A stretch of DNA of 64,000 nucleotides from Pyxidicoccus parkwaysis (GCF_017301735.1 NZ_CP071090.1:2656001-2720000), one strand, 5' to 3'. Counted from the first letter of the stretch, positions 25,723-33,937 are shown. A program made the numbers and translations. The notes: generated from the sequence alone by a model not told the origin.

Positions 25723-25745
25723 GGAGGCCGTTGGGAGGAACCACC

Positions 25746-26714
25746 ATGGACGAACGGTCGGGCGCCTTCGCGTTCCTGCTGGACGGCAAGGGCGGTGGGC
25801 GTCCCATGTCGCTCTCGCAGGTGCAGGAGTGGACGCCTGGGGACGGGCCGCTCTGGGTACACCTGCCCCCGGACCTGCCGGAGCTCGCCCGGGTGCTGGA
25901 GGAGGTGTGTCACATGCCCGCTCCGGTGCGCGAGCAGATGCTCGCGGACACGGCTCGAGTCCTGGTCGAGGCCACCTCCGAGGACGAGGTGGTGGTGCTG
26001 CTGTTCGAGCCAGACCTGCCTCGAATCAAGACGCCACGGCGTCAGTTGCGGGCGTGGACGTCACCGCGACGTTGCGTCACCGTGGCGGACAGCGGGCAGG
26101 CCGGCATCGTGGAACTGCGGCGCAAGGTGGAGCAGGGGCGGGGTCCCCGCTCCGCCGCGGTGCTGGAAACGCTCGGGGCGTCCGCGCTGGCGAGGACCGC
26201 CCTGGAGCTGGCCGGGCTCAATGACCTGCTGGTGGACCTGGAGGCGCACGTCGAGGAACGGAAGAACCGGGGCGAGGAGGTGGCCGACGAGCTCCGGCGG
26301 GTGCGAAGGGCGCTGGTCGACCACCGGCGCTTCATCTCCCTCGCGCGGGATGCGCTCCTGCGCCTGGACCTGACGGATGTGGGCTGGGTGAAGGTCCAGG
26401 CGCGCGAGCTGAGCAGGCTGGCCGACCGGGCGGGGAGACTGCTGCGGGAGCTGGACGCGCTCGCGGACCGCGCCCGCCTCCTCCATGAGCAGCTCCGCGC
26501 GCGTCAGGACGCGAAGACGCAGCGCACGCTGTACCTCCTCACGGTCATCTCCGGCGTGTTCCTGCCCGTGTCCTTCATCACCGGCCTGCTCGGCGTCAAC
26601 ATCGGCGGCATTCCCGGAACGAACTGGGGAGGCTCCTTCGCGGTGCTGTGCGTCCTGCTCGTCGGCCTCGCAGTGGCCGAGTGGCGGGCGCTGCGCCGCC
26701 GCGAGCTGGTGTGA
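25746..26714 (+). CDS. CorA/ZntB-like divalent cation transporter
   Basis: This 322-residue protein matches the CorA/ZntB family of pentameric Mg2+, Co2+ or Zn2+ channels. The N-terminal ~250 residues form the soluble funnel with a long charged helix (LLRELDALADRARLLHEQLRARQDAK). Two C-terminal helices follow (LYLLTVISGVFLPVSFITG and FAVLCVLLVGLAVAEWRAL), joined by the pore motif GVNIGGIPG. The ZntB/CorA signature GxN is present, and GVNxGGIPG is the ZntB form, so zinc efflux or uptake is more likely than magnesium. A strong GGGAGGA lies 7 bases before the ATG at 25746. Upstream lies a perfect inverted repeat. It is divergent from the sulfatase gene. Confidence 0.85.
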   Translation: MDERSGAFAFLLDGKGGGRPMSLSQVQEWTPGDGPLWVHLPPDLPELARVLEEVCHMPAPVREQMLADTARVLVEATSEDEVVVLLFEPDLPRIKTPRRQLRAWTSPRRCVTVADSGQAGIVELRRKVEQGRGPRSAAVLETLGASALARTALELAGLNDLLVDLEAHVEERKNRGEEVADELRRVRRALVDHRRFISLARDALLRLDLTDVGWVKVQARELSRLADRAGRLLRELDALADRARLLHEQLRARQDAKTQRTLYLLTVISGVFLPVSFITGLLGVNIGGIPGTNWGGSFAVLCVLLVGLAVAEWRALRRRELV

Positions 26715-26806
26715 GGCGGCCGTCAGGGACGTGAGACCCGGGGGCCATGTCCGCGGCCGTGCGGGCTCCCCAGCTTCGCGCAACCGGGTTGTGTCTGAGA
26801 GCATGC

Positions 26807-27673
26807 ATGATGGCTTCGACGTGGGGGCGGGTGGTGCTGCTGAGCGCACTGGTGTGGGGCACCCTGGCGCTGGCGCAGGAAGCACCTGCCGCCGGCGAGC
26901 ACCCGGCGGGCGAGGGCGGAGCGTCCGAGCAGAAACTGTCGAAGGACGTGCAGAACCCGGTCGCCAACCTCATCAGCGTGCCGCTGCAGAACAACACGGA
27001 CCTCGGCATCGGTCCGTTCGACCGGCAGCGCAACACGCTCAACATCCAGCCCGTGGTGCCGATGCCGCTCACGCTGGACTGGAACCTCATCACCCGCGTC
27101 ATCCTGCCCATCGTCTACCAGCCGGACACGGCGGCGGAGCTCGGGGGAACGTTTGGTCTGGGAGACACATCCGTCACGTTCTTCGTCGCGCCGAAGAAGC
27201 CCGGGAAGCTCATCTGGGGCGTGGGGCCGGCGCTGCTTCTCCCCACGGCGACGGATGACGTGCTGGGCACGGGGAAGTGGTCCGCGGGCCCGTCAGTGGT
27301 GCTGCTCGTCCAGCCCGGGCCGTGGACGCTGGGCGTGCTGGCGAACAACCTGTGGTCCGTCTTCGGAAGCGGGGACCGCGCTTCGGTGAATCAACTGCTC
27401 CTGCAGTACTTCATCACCTACGACCTGCCCGAGGGCTGGTACGTGAACTCGGCGCCCATCCTCACCGCGAACTGGGAGGCGGAAGCAGGGCAGGAATGGG
27501 TCGTCCCCTTCGGCGGTGGTGGCGGCAAGGTCTTCAAGGTGGGTGGGCAGGCCCTGAACGGCTCGGTGGGCGCCTACTACAACGCGGTCCGCCCGGATGG
27601 CGGTGCGAAGTGGCAGATCCGGGTCCAGCTCGCGTTCCTCTTCCCCGAGGGCAAGAAGCAGCAGCACGAGTAA
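26807..27673 (+). CDS. Outer-membrane channel-like protein (family often labelled neuromedin U)
   Basis: This protein of about 288 residues has a signal peptide ending near TLALAQ and then an all-beta sequence with alternating hydrophobics (LISVPLQNNTDLGIGPFDR, FGLGDTSVTFFVAPKK, WGVGPALLLPTATD, YFITYDLPEGWYVNSAPIL), ending in RVQLAFLFPEGK. In databases this family is often mislabelled neuromedin U; it is a predicted outer-membrane barrel of unknown cargo. Adjacent ATGs at 26807 and 26810 are both possible starts. It lies between the cation transporter and a secreted HAD phosphatase, all rightward; the same gene types also cluster near sulfatases in other bacteria as far as I recall. Confidence 0.72.
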   Translation: MMASTWGRVVLLSALVWGTLALAQEAPAAGEHPAGEGGASEQKLSKDVQNPVANLISVPLQNNTDLGIGPFDRQRNTLNIQPVVPMPLTLDWNLITRVILPIVYQPDTAAELGGTFGLGDTSVTFFVAPKKPGKLIWGVGPALLLPTATDDVLGTGKWSAGPSVVLLVQPGPWTLGVLANNLWSVFGSGDRASVNQLLLQYFITYDLPEGWYVNSAPILTANWEAEAGQEWVVPFGGGGGKVFKVGGQALNGSVGAYYNAVRPDGGAKWQIRVQLAFLFPEGKKQQHE

Positions 27674-27780
27674 CCGTGCCCCACCTCAGGCGGCCGAACC
27701 GGCGGCCCGGCTGTCCGTGCCCCTGATGGATTGTCGGGTGGCCAGCGCGGTCCAAGCATGTCGCGGGAGAGGTGCCTCCC

Positions 27781-28782
27781 ATGTCGCGACCGTCCCGGCG
27801 GACAGACCGCCTTTCCGTCTCCATCCTCCTCCTGCTCGCTCTCGCATTTCCGGCCGCGGCCCGCGCCCAGGCCGCGAAGGCAGACCCGCTTCCGTCGTGG
27901 AACGACACTCCGGTGAAGCAGGCCATCATCGGCTTCGTCACGCGGGTGACGACGGAGGGTGGCCCGGACTTCCTCCCGGTGGAGCATCGCATCGCCGTCT
28001 TCGACAACGACGGCACGCTCTGGCAGGAGAAGCCCGCCGTCCAGGGCGCCTTCCTGGTGGAGCGCGTCCGCGAGCTCGCCGCGAAGGACCCATCCATCAA
28101 ACAGCGGCAACCATTCAAGGCCGTGCTGGAAGGGGACGTGGACACCTTGATGGAAGGGGGCGAGAAGGCGCTGATGGAGCTGTTCGCCGCCACCCACGCG
28201 AACATGCCGCAGGAGCAGTTCCAGGCAGAGGTGCACCAGTTCCTCCGCGAGGCCCGCCACCCGAAGCTCGGCGTGCCGTACACGAAGCTCGCCTACCCGC
28301 CGATGCTCGAACTGCTCCGGTACCTGCGCGACAACGGCTTCCAGACGTGGATCAGCTCCGGCGGCGGTATCGACTTCATGCGCGTGTTCTCCGAGGAGCT
28401 GTACGGCATTCCTCCCCAGCAGGTCATCGGCAGCAGCCTGGAGGAGAAGTTCGAGCAGCATGGCGGCCGGGATGTGCTGTGGCGCGAGCCGCGCGTGGAC
28501 CACGTCAACGACAAGGAGGGCAAGCCGGTGGGCAATGACCTGCACATCGGCCGCTCCCCCGTGTTCGTCGCGGGCAACGTCCGCAGCGGCGGGGACATCG
28601 CCATGCTGAGCGCTTCTCAGCAGCGGCTCGGCCCCTCCTTCCAGCTCCTCATCAACCACGACGACGCGCGGCGCGAGTTCGCCTACCAGGAGAAGGACGG
28701 GGCCTCGCTGCGCGCCGCGAAGGAGGGCGGGTGGAACGTCGTCAGCATGCGCGACGACTGGAAGAGGGTGTTCGCATACTGA
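27781..28782 (+). CDS. HAD-superfamily phosphatase, exported paralogue
   Basis: This 333-residue protein starts with a clear signal peptide (basic start, LSVSILLLLALAFPAAARA) and so should act in the periplasm or outside. The phosphatase motif FDNDGTLWQ lies near residue 77, SSGGGIDFM is motif II, and FVAGNVRSGGDIAML is the motif IV region. It is a paralogue of the HAD protein at 19706-20710, which lacks the signal. The ATG at 27781 is used because GGGAGAGG lies 8 bases before it; an in-frame GTG at 27772 overlaps that site. It belongs to a rightward run with the barrel protein upstream and a glycine-zipper protein downstream. Confidence 0.85.
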   Translation: MSRPSRRTDRLSVSILLLLALAFPAAARAQAAKADPLPSWNDTPVKQAIIGFVTRVTTEGGPDFLPVEHRIAVFDNDGTLWQEKPAVQGAFLVERVRELAAKDPSIKQRQPFKAVLEGDVDTLMEGGEKALMELFAATHANMPQEQFQAEVHQFLREARHPKLGVPYTKLAYPPMLELLRYLRDNGFQTWISSGGGIDFMRVFSEELYGIPPQQVIGSSLEEKFEQHGGRDVLWREPRVDHVNDKEGKPVGNDLHIGRSPVFVAGNVRSGGDIAMLSASQQRLGPSFQLLINHDDARREFAYQEKDGASLRAAKEGGWNVVSMRDDWKRVFAY

Positions 28783-28904
28783 CGTCCGAGCCCCTGCCGG
28801 ACAGCCCCCGGAAGCCTCCCGCCCGCGCCTGCCTTCGGACGTGTCTGGACACGAGGCCATGCGCAGTCTCCCCTGGAGCATTCCGAACTCAGGGAGGTAC
28901 GAGC

Positions 28905-29462
28905 ATGGCATCCCGGCGCAAGGTGATGGGAGGTCTCGTCGCGGTATTGCTGCCCGCGCTCGCGGGTGCGCAGGCCGAGAAGGAGCAGGCGAAGCACGGA
29001 GGGGAGAAGCCCGCTCCGCAAAGCCTGTCATCGTCCCTGGGAGTGGCTGTGTATCCCAGCAAGGGCCAGTCGGCCTCGAAGCAGCAGCAGGACGAGGCCG
29101 CGTGCCTCGCCTGGGGCGAGCAGCAATCCGGCGTGAATCCGCTGGCGGCCGCCCAGCAGAGCTCCGCCGCGCCTGCGCCCGCTCCCTCGGCGGGGGGCTC
29201 CGCGGGCCGGGGGGCGGCCGCGGGCGCCGTGGGCGGTACCGCCGTCGGCGTGCTGACCGGGCACCCGGCGCGCGGGGCCGCCATCGGTGCCACGGAGGGC
29301 GCCATCGTCGGCGGTGCGCACGGGGCCCGGAAGAAGGAGCAGGCCGAGCAGCAGGCCCAGGCCGAGAAGCAGGCCGAAGCCCAGAAGGCGCAGCAGGAGC
29401 GGGCCTCCTTCGATAAAGCCTTCGCGGCCTGCCTCGAAGGCCGTGGCTACACCGTGAAGTGA
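28905..29462 (+). CDS. Exported glycine-zipper (YMGG-like) protein
   Basis: This 185-residue protein has a signal peptide ending ALAGAQA, a region with LACLAWGEQQ-like spacing, a glycine zipper (AGAVGGTAVGVLTG, GAAIGATEGAIVGGAHGAR) typical of small envelope proteins that pack helices in membranes, and an Ala/Gln/Lys-rich coiled coil (AEQQAQAEKQAEAQKAQQER) ending ACLEGRGYTVK. The C-terminal motif with cysteine is usual for YMGG-like proteins. AGGGAGG precedes the ATG at 28905. Its molecular role is unknown. Its stop codon lies in the left 33-bp direct repeat. Confidence 0.75.
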   Translation: MASRRKVMGGLVAVLLPALAGAQAEKEQAKHGGEKPAPQSLSSSLGVAVYPSKGQSASKQQQDEAACLAWGEQQSGVNPLAAAQQSSAAPAPAPSAGGSAGRGAAAGAVGGTAVGVLTGHPARGAAIGATEGAIVGGAHGARKKEQAEQQAQAEKQAEAQKAQQERASFDKAFAACLEGRGYTVK

Positions 29463-29491
29463 GCGGGGCTCACCCCGCCTGCTCCGCGAGC
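29459..29491. repeat. 33-bp direct repeat, left copy, flanking the lipoprotein/DUSAM island
   Basis: These 33 bases (GTGAGCGGGGCTCACCCCGC...GCGAGC) are identical and in the same orientation at 30444-30476. The sequence can fold as GCGGGG-CTCA-CCCCGC, a terminator-like hairpin. It covers the stop of the glycine-zipper gene. Read on the minus strand it still encodes LAEQAG and a stop, the last residues of ThrE, although the ThrE gene now ends at the other copy. Confidence 0.9.
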
Positions 29492-29641
29492 GCCTCCAAG
29501 TCGCAGCGACCCAGCTCGCGGTCGATACTGGCCTCGAGTTGAACGGGCCCAGCGGCGGTGAGGCACAGCCCCGCCCTGACGCAGCTCCGCGCACCACGCC
29601 GCGGTTTGCATGACTGCGTTCGCGCAGCTAAACGCTTTTAC

Positions 29642-30046
29642 ATGGAAAGCATGATTTCGGTGCTTGGCGCCTGGGCTCGCGCCGCGCTGCTCGTCGGGCT
29701 CGTCTCAGGATGTAGCGGCGGCCGATCCACCGTGATGGTGAACTGCGGCCCCAACGACAACACCGTGAGTTGCTGCGTGAAGAAGAACGTGGGCAACCCG
29801 GAGATGTGCGGTCTCAGCAAGGCTGACGCAACATTGATTGTCGCCATGCTGAAGGGTGTAGAGAGCGCTGTGCCGGAGGAGGAACCAGACGAGGACGATC
29901 CGAACGAGGGATGGCGGGACCAATGCATCAACCTCTACGTCGCGTGCAAGCAGCGCGGGTGGAGTGGCAAATGCGACGACTGTTTGCGCTGGTGCCAGGG
30001 GCAGAAGCAGTGGCCCTTCCACAAATGTACCTCTCGGGAGCAGTAA
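29642..30046 (+). CDS. Small Cys-rich lipoprotein (candidate polymorphic-toxin-type lipoprotein)
   Basis: This 134-residue protein has a signal peptide with lipobox VSGC, a middle with Cys residues (VNCGP, SCCVKK, MCGLS), an acidic stretch (PEEEPDEDDPNEG), and a compact C-terminal domain with six Cys and Trp (CINLYVACKQ, WSGKCDDCLRWCQGQ, WPFHKC). This layout (short lipidated carrier plus a Cys-rich tip) resembles small SitA-type lipoproteins of myxobacteria that are exchanged by TraA/TraB outer-membrane fusion, but I cannot confirm the family. The next gene starts 2 bases after the stop. It lies in an island bounded by 33-bp direct repeats, and its G+C is lower than its neighbours (58% by hand count for 29761-29820). 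Start: ATG 29642, or the ATG at 29651. Confidence 0.65.
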   Translation: MESMISVLGAWARAALLVGLVSGCSGGRSTVMVNCGPNDNTVSCCVKKNVGNPEMCGLSKADATLIVAMLKGVESAVPEEEPDEDDPNEGWRDQCINLYVACKQRGWSGKCDDCLRWCQGQKQWPFHKCTSREQ

Positions 30047-30047
30047 C

Positions 30048-30422
30048 GTGACGACCGAACAACCCCACGACTGGGATCAAGTGCTCGAGCTGTTCGCGCA
30101 GCTCAAGCGAGGCGAAGACCTCACAATCAGCGACGACCTGAACGACCTGTTGCGGCGCGTTGCACCCGAACTGGCCATTAGCGTCGAAGATGCAGAGGCA
30201 GCGATTCTGACGCCTGCGGGGACCGCCACGCTGGTGCGAGAGATGCGGCGTCGTATTTTCGTGGGCTCGCGGCGGCTCGGCGCTGCGCTCTTGGAGGCGT
30301 TTGAGCACGGGGAGAAGGGGGATAAGGACAGCGCCCGGAGGGCACTTGAGGCGGTGCTCAGTGTCGAAGTCGTTCCCCTCTACCGGCGCACCGCTCAGAG
30401 GGAACTGGACAAGCTCGAATGA
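30048..30422 (+). CDS. DUSAM-domain protein (DUF2379; candidate immunity protein)
   Basis: This 124-residue protein matches the myxobacterial DUSAM domain: DWDQVLELF, DDLNDLLRRVAPELAISVEDAEAAI, VREMRRRIFVGSRRL, and a C-terminal VEVVPLYRRTAQRELDKLE. It is soluble, helical and without a signal peptide. The molecular role of DUSAM proteins is not settled. The GTG at 30048 is taken as the start because it follows the lipoprotein stop by one base, with GGGAG just upstream; a longer frame would overlap the lipoprotein. The tight pairing with a secreted Cys-rich lipoprotein suggests a toxin/immunity or modifier pair. Confidence 0.75.
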   Translation: MTTEQPHDWDQVLELFAQLKRGEDLTISDDLNDLLRRVAPELAISVEDAEAAILTPAGTATLVREMRRRIFVGSRRLGAALLEAFEHGEKGDKDSARRALEAVLSVEVVPLYRRTAQRELDKLE

Positions 30423-30443
30423 CCTGGCGGTGATGTTACCGGC

Positions 30444-30476
30444 GTGAGCGGGGCTCACCCCGCCTGCTCCGCGAGC
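30444..30476. repeat. 33-bp direct repeat, right copy
   Basis: This is identical to 29459-29491; the copies start 985 bp apart. This copy contains the stop and last six codons of the ThrE gene, which runs leftwards. Bases outside the 33 differ at once on both sides. Confidence 0.9.
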
Positions 30477-31708
30477 ACCAGGGCGCGGGGCCGGATGATG
30501 GCGGCGGCGAACACCAGCCCCAGGGTGAGCTGGGCCGCCACCAGGAGCACGTCGAAGAAGCTCTCGCCGGAGGCGGCCGCGCGCGGATGAAGCAGCGCCA
30601 CGATGACCTGCGTCCCGATGAAGCCGGGCGCGAGCTGGAGCAGCCCGGGCATGATGATGGTCGTCGCCGTCCTCCCGGGCATCCTGGCGTACAGGAGTCC
30701 TGCGAGGCCCAGCACGAAGGCAGCCAGGAGCGGGCTGCCGCGTCCACCCACGAGAAGCTTCGTCAACTCCTGCGTGCCGAAGGCCAGCAGCACCGCGCCG
30801 ACAATCCAGGGGAGCTCGCGCTGCCGTGCGCCCATGCAGACCGTCAGGGCCACGCCGCCCAGCGCGACGAGCGCCAGCACCACGGGCTCGGGCAGCGGAG
30901 TCGCCTGTGAGAGGACGGGGAGCGGAAGGAAGAAGGTCCACAGCCGGCCCCCGGCGGAGATGCCCACTCCCACCAAGAGGAAGCGCAGCAGGCCATAGGT
31001 GAGGCGCGTCATCCCGGCCTCGACGGACTCGCTGACCAGCTCCTCGGCGCCCAGCGTCACCACCATGGCGGGGATGAGCAGCGTGGTGCCTCCGAAGAGG
31101 GCCCGGGCCAGGTCGAACGGTGGCAGCACCCGGGAGAGGCCGCAGACCACGAGCGTTCCGAGGAATGCCGCGAGGAAGCTCTTCTGCAGGTCGATGCGCA
31201 TGGAGCGGAGCGTGCCGAAGTGGATGAGGCCCGCGACGAAGCCGATGGGCGCCGCCACCGCGAGCTCCCGCCACGAGCCGCCGACGCGCGCGGCGACGGC
31301 CACGCCGTACACGGCATAGGCGATGAACACCAGCCAGTGCGGATACGCGGGAGGCAACTGGAGGATGCGGTCCAGCTCGGCGCGCGCCTCGGGGAGCGCG
31401 AGCTTCTTCGTCGTCACCGCGCGGGTGAGCAGGAGCAGTCCCGACGTCCGGCGCAGGTTCCAGTGCGGGTTGAAGGGAAGCCGCTCGATGTCCACGCGCC
31501 GCCGCTCCCCGGAGGTGACTTCCGTCGCCGCGAAGCTCTGGAGGGTAAACAGCTCCAGCCGGAGCCCCAGGCCGCGCGCGGCTCCCTTCGTGAGTGCCTC
31601 CACCACATGGGCGGGCAGGTAGGCGAGGTGGAGCGCCCGGACGAGGTCGAGCAGGAAGGCCACGGCCGCGTCTTCCCGGGAAGGAGGTGGAGCAGCGGTG
31701 TCTTGCAT
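30455..31708 (-). CDS. ThrE-family threonine/serine exporter
   Basis: This 417-residue membrane protein matches the ThrE family, which exports threonine and serine. The N-terminal soluble part carries family motifs (LHLAYLPAHVVEALTKGAARGLGL, LFTLQSFAAT). Around ten hydrophobic segments follow, with GFVAGLIHFG, GGTTLLIPAMVVTLGAEELVS and a second hydrophobic half (ELPWIVGAVLLAFGTQELTKL, MPGLLQLAPGF). The last residues LAEQAG fall in the right 33-bp repeat, so recombination may have touched the 3' end. It is divergent from the BASS-type transporter gene by 191 bases. The substrate is inferred from the family only. Confidence 0.8.
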   Translation of the reverse strand: MQDTAAPPPSREDAAVAFLLDLVRALHLAYLPAHVVEALTKGAARGLGLRLELFTLQSFAATEVTSGERRRVDIERLPFNPHWNLRRTSGLLLLTRAVTTKKLALPEARAELDRILQLPPAYPHWLVFIAYAVYGVAVAARVGGSWRELAVAAPIGFVAGLIHFGTLRSMRIDLQKSFLAAFLGTLVVCGLSRVLPPFDLARALFGGTTLLIPAMVVTLGAEELVSESVEAGMTRLTYGLLRFLLVGVGISAGGRLWTFFLPLPVLSQATPLPEPVVLALVALGGVALTVCMGARQRELPWIVGAVLLAFGTQELTKLLVGGRGSPLLAAFVLGLAGLLYARMPGRTATTIIMPGLLQLAPGFIGTQVIVALLHPRAAASGESFFDVLLVAAQLTLGLVFAAAIIRPRALVLAEQAG

Positions 31709-31899
31709 GATGCCGTGAAGCTCGACCCGGCCGGCAGGGCTGTCATCCAGACGCGTCCTGAGCGCGCGAGCCCACGCACGGGCGGCTGGCGCGGGTGAAG
31801 CAGGCGTCCACCTCCGCGCGCCGTGCCACGCAGGCTGGCGCCGCGCGGGCCGCCTGGACTGTCATTGTCAACCCGGTGGCGGAAACACACCCTGGAGAC

Positions 31900-32787
31900 A
31901 TGCTGAGGTCCCTCGTCGTCTTCGTGCTGTCCAACGTCATCGTCCTGTTCATGTTCTCCGTCGGGCTGGAGGCGCAGCCGGAGAAGCTGAAGGAGGTGCG
32001 CGCGCGGCCGGCGTTCTACGGACGGGCCCTGGCCGTGGTGCTGGTGGCGGTGCCGCTGGTGGCGTACGCGCTGGTGCGGATTTTCAGGCTCCCACCGGTG
32101 GCCGCGGGCGCCGTCGTCCTCACCGCCATCTGTCCCGGGGCACCCCTGGTGGTGAGGCAGGCGAAGGCGCTGAACGCGAACGTCACCACGTCGCTCAACC
32201 TGCTGCTGCTGTTGTCCCTGTGCATGCTCATCAGCGTGCCCCTCTGGGTCGAAGTGCTGGACCACCTGATGGGGTTCGAGCTCCGGGCGACTCCCGGCCT
32301 CGTGGTGCGCACGCTGCTCGTGAAGGTCATTCCGCCGCTGGTGGTGGGAATGGCCATCCAGCGCTACGTTCCGCGCGTGGCGGAGGTGCTGTCCGTGTGG
32401 TGCCGCCGCGTGTTCAACGTGCTCCTGGTCGCGGTCGCGCTGCTGGCCCTCGTCATGGCGGCGCCCCGGCTGAAGGACCTCGGGGTGCGCACGGTGCTGG
32501 CACTGGCGGTGCTCGTGTCCGCCGACGCCTTCCTGGGACACTGGGCGGGAGGGCCACGGCTCGAGGACCGCAAGTCCGTGGCCCTCGCCGCCGCGCTCGC
32601 GCCACCTGCGCTGACAATGACCATCATCGCCCAGAGCTACCCGCGCCTCCAGGCGCTGGACGTCGCGGCGGTGGTGGGCGCCATCGTCCTGGTCCGCATC
32701 CTCGCGCTGATTCCCTACAAGGTCTGGGCGAAGCGGCAGCGCGGCACGGAGCGCGCTCCGCTGCCTCCGGGCAGTGTCCCCACCTGA
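31900..32787 (+). CDS. Bile acid:sodium symporter (BASS)-like transporter
   Basis: This 295-residue protein is almost entirely hydrophobic with about nine to ten membrane segments. It begins MLRSLVVFVLSNVIVLFMFSVGLE, and the helix pair AICPGAPLVVRQAKALNANV and LALAALAPPALTMTIIAQ-like segments match the crossover region of the BASS fold (SLC10-like). Family members move bile acids, pyruvate, arsenite or other organic anions with sodium. The ATG at 31900 has GGAG 4 bases before it. Substrate not predictable. It is convergent with the formylglycine-generating enzyme gene (7 bases between stops). Confidence 0.65.
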   Translation: MLRSLVVFVLSNVIVLFMFSVGLEAQPEKLKEVRARPAFYGRALAVVLVAVPLVAYALVRIFRLPPVAAGAVVLTAICPGAPLVVRQAKALNANVTTSLNLLLLLSLCMLISVPLWVEVLDHLMGFELRATPGLVVRTLLVKVIPPLVVGMAIQRYVPRVAEVLSVWCRRVFNVLLVAVALLALVMAAPRLKDLGVRTVLALAVLVSADAFLGHWAGGPRLEDRKSVALAAALAPPALTMTIIAQSYPRLQALDVAAVVGAIVLVRILALIPYKVWAKRQRGTERAPLPPGSVPT

Positions 32788-32794
32788 CGCGGCG

Positions 32795-33811
32795 TCACCC
32801 GCGCGCGGGGCGCACGATGCAGCGAAAGCCGATGTGGCTGGCGCCGCTGTCCACTGACTGGGGCGAGCGCGCTGCGGGGCGGTAGCGCAGGCAGTAGTTG
32901 GGCGCGCACAGGTGACTGCCGCCCTTGAGCACGCGGCGGGGAATCTTCACCAGAGGCGTGCCGGGGTCCTGACTGCCGTCCGCCGTGCCGGGGCCGCGCG
33001 GGTTGACGGGGATGCAGCAGGCCTTGCCCTTGTGGCCCTCGTGGCGCGCCTGGTACCAGTCCGTGGTCCATTCCCAGACGTTGCCCGCCATCTCGTGCAG
33101 GCCGTAGCCGTTGGGCGGGAAGCTGCCCACGGGGCACGTGCCCTCGTGACCGTCCTCGCGCAGGTTCTGCCAGGGGAACTCGCCCTGCCACGTGTTGGCC
33201 AGGTGGCGGCCGCCGGGCATGAACTCGTCACCCCAGCAGTACTCCTTCCTGTCCAATCCACCACGCGCGGCGCGCTCCCACTCCGCCTCGGTGGGCAGCG
33301 ACTTGCCGGCCCACTCCGCGTAGGCCCGCACGTCCTCGAAGGCGACGTGCACCACCGGGTGCTTGCCGCGTCCCTTGAGGTTGCTGCCCCGCCCCTCCGG
33401 GTGGCGCCAGCACGCGCCCGGCACGTAGGCCCACCAATTCGCGAGGCTCCGCAGGTCCACCGGCCGCGAGGCCTTGCGGAAGACGAGCGAGCCGGGCACC
33501 AGCATGTCTGGGATTGCACCCGGATAGTCCGCGGCATTCAGCGGGCGCTCGGCCACGGTGACGTAGCGCGTGGCGTCCACGAAGTGGGCGAACTGCATGT
33601 TCGTCACCGTGTAGCGGTCCATCCAGAAGCCGGTGACCGTCACCTCGTGCGCGGGCGCTTCCTCGGGGTAGTGGTGGTCCGAGCCCATCCAGTACGTGCC
33701 GCCCGGAATCCACACCATGTCCGGGAAGGGCGCCTCGCCCGGCACAGGCTCGGAAGGCGTGGAGGGCTCCGGCTCGAGCCGCGCGGCCTCGCTGCTCAGG
33801 TCCGTGCTCAT
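32795..33811 (-). CDS. Formylglycine-generating enzyme (SUMF1 family)
   Basis: This 338-residue protein is the cofactor-maturation enzyme for sulfatases: it oxidises the Cys in C-x-P/A-x-R motifs to formylglycine, using copper and oxygen. The fold markers are clear: MVWIPGGTYWMGSD at the start, PTEAEWERAARGG, MAGNVWEWTTDWY, and KGGSHLCAPNYCLRYR with the catalytic pair Cys302 and Cys307, aligned with the human enzyme active site. These cysteines are missing in the many non-catalytic SUMF relatives, so this one should be active. No signal peptide, matching the leaderless sulfatases in the window. It lies 126 bases downstream of a large envelope-protein gene in the same direction. Confidence 0.93.
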   Translation of the reverse strand: MSTDLSSEAARLEPEPSTPSEPVPGEAPFPDMVWIPGGTYWMGSDHHYPEEAPAHEVTVTGFWMDRYTVTNMQFAHFVDATRYVTVAERPLNAADYPGAIPDMLVPGSLVFRKASRPVDLRSLANWWAYVPGACWRHPEGRGSNLKGRGKHPVVHVAFEDVRAYAEWAGKSLPTEAEWERAARGGLDRKEYCWGDEFMPGGRHLANTWQGEFPWQNLREDGHEGTCPVGSFPPNGYGLHEMAGNVWEWTTDWYQARHEGHKGKACCIPVNPRGPGTADGSQDPGTPLVKIPRRVLKGGSHLCAPNYCLRYRPAARSPQSVDSGASHIGFRCIVRPARG

Positions 33812-33937
33812 GGCTGGCTCCTTGGGTGGGCGGAGGATGGGTGTTCCGCCGGATGCAATCTGGTGCGCTCGCGGACCGGGAGCATCGGCCCTCCAGGGCG
33901 GAGCGCTCGCCGGAAGTGGACGCTGGGGCCAGGCAAC

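Noticed and set aside
26720-26756. CGGCCG repeats after the ZntB-like gene as a terminator
   Set aside because: Only six self-complementary bases with a loop of about 30; too weak.
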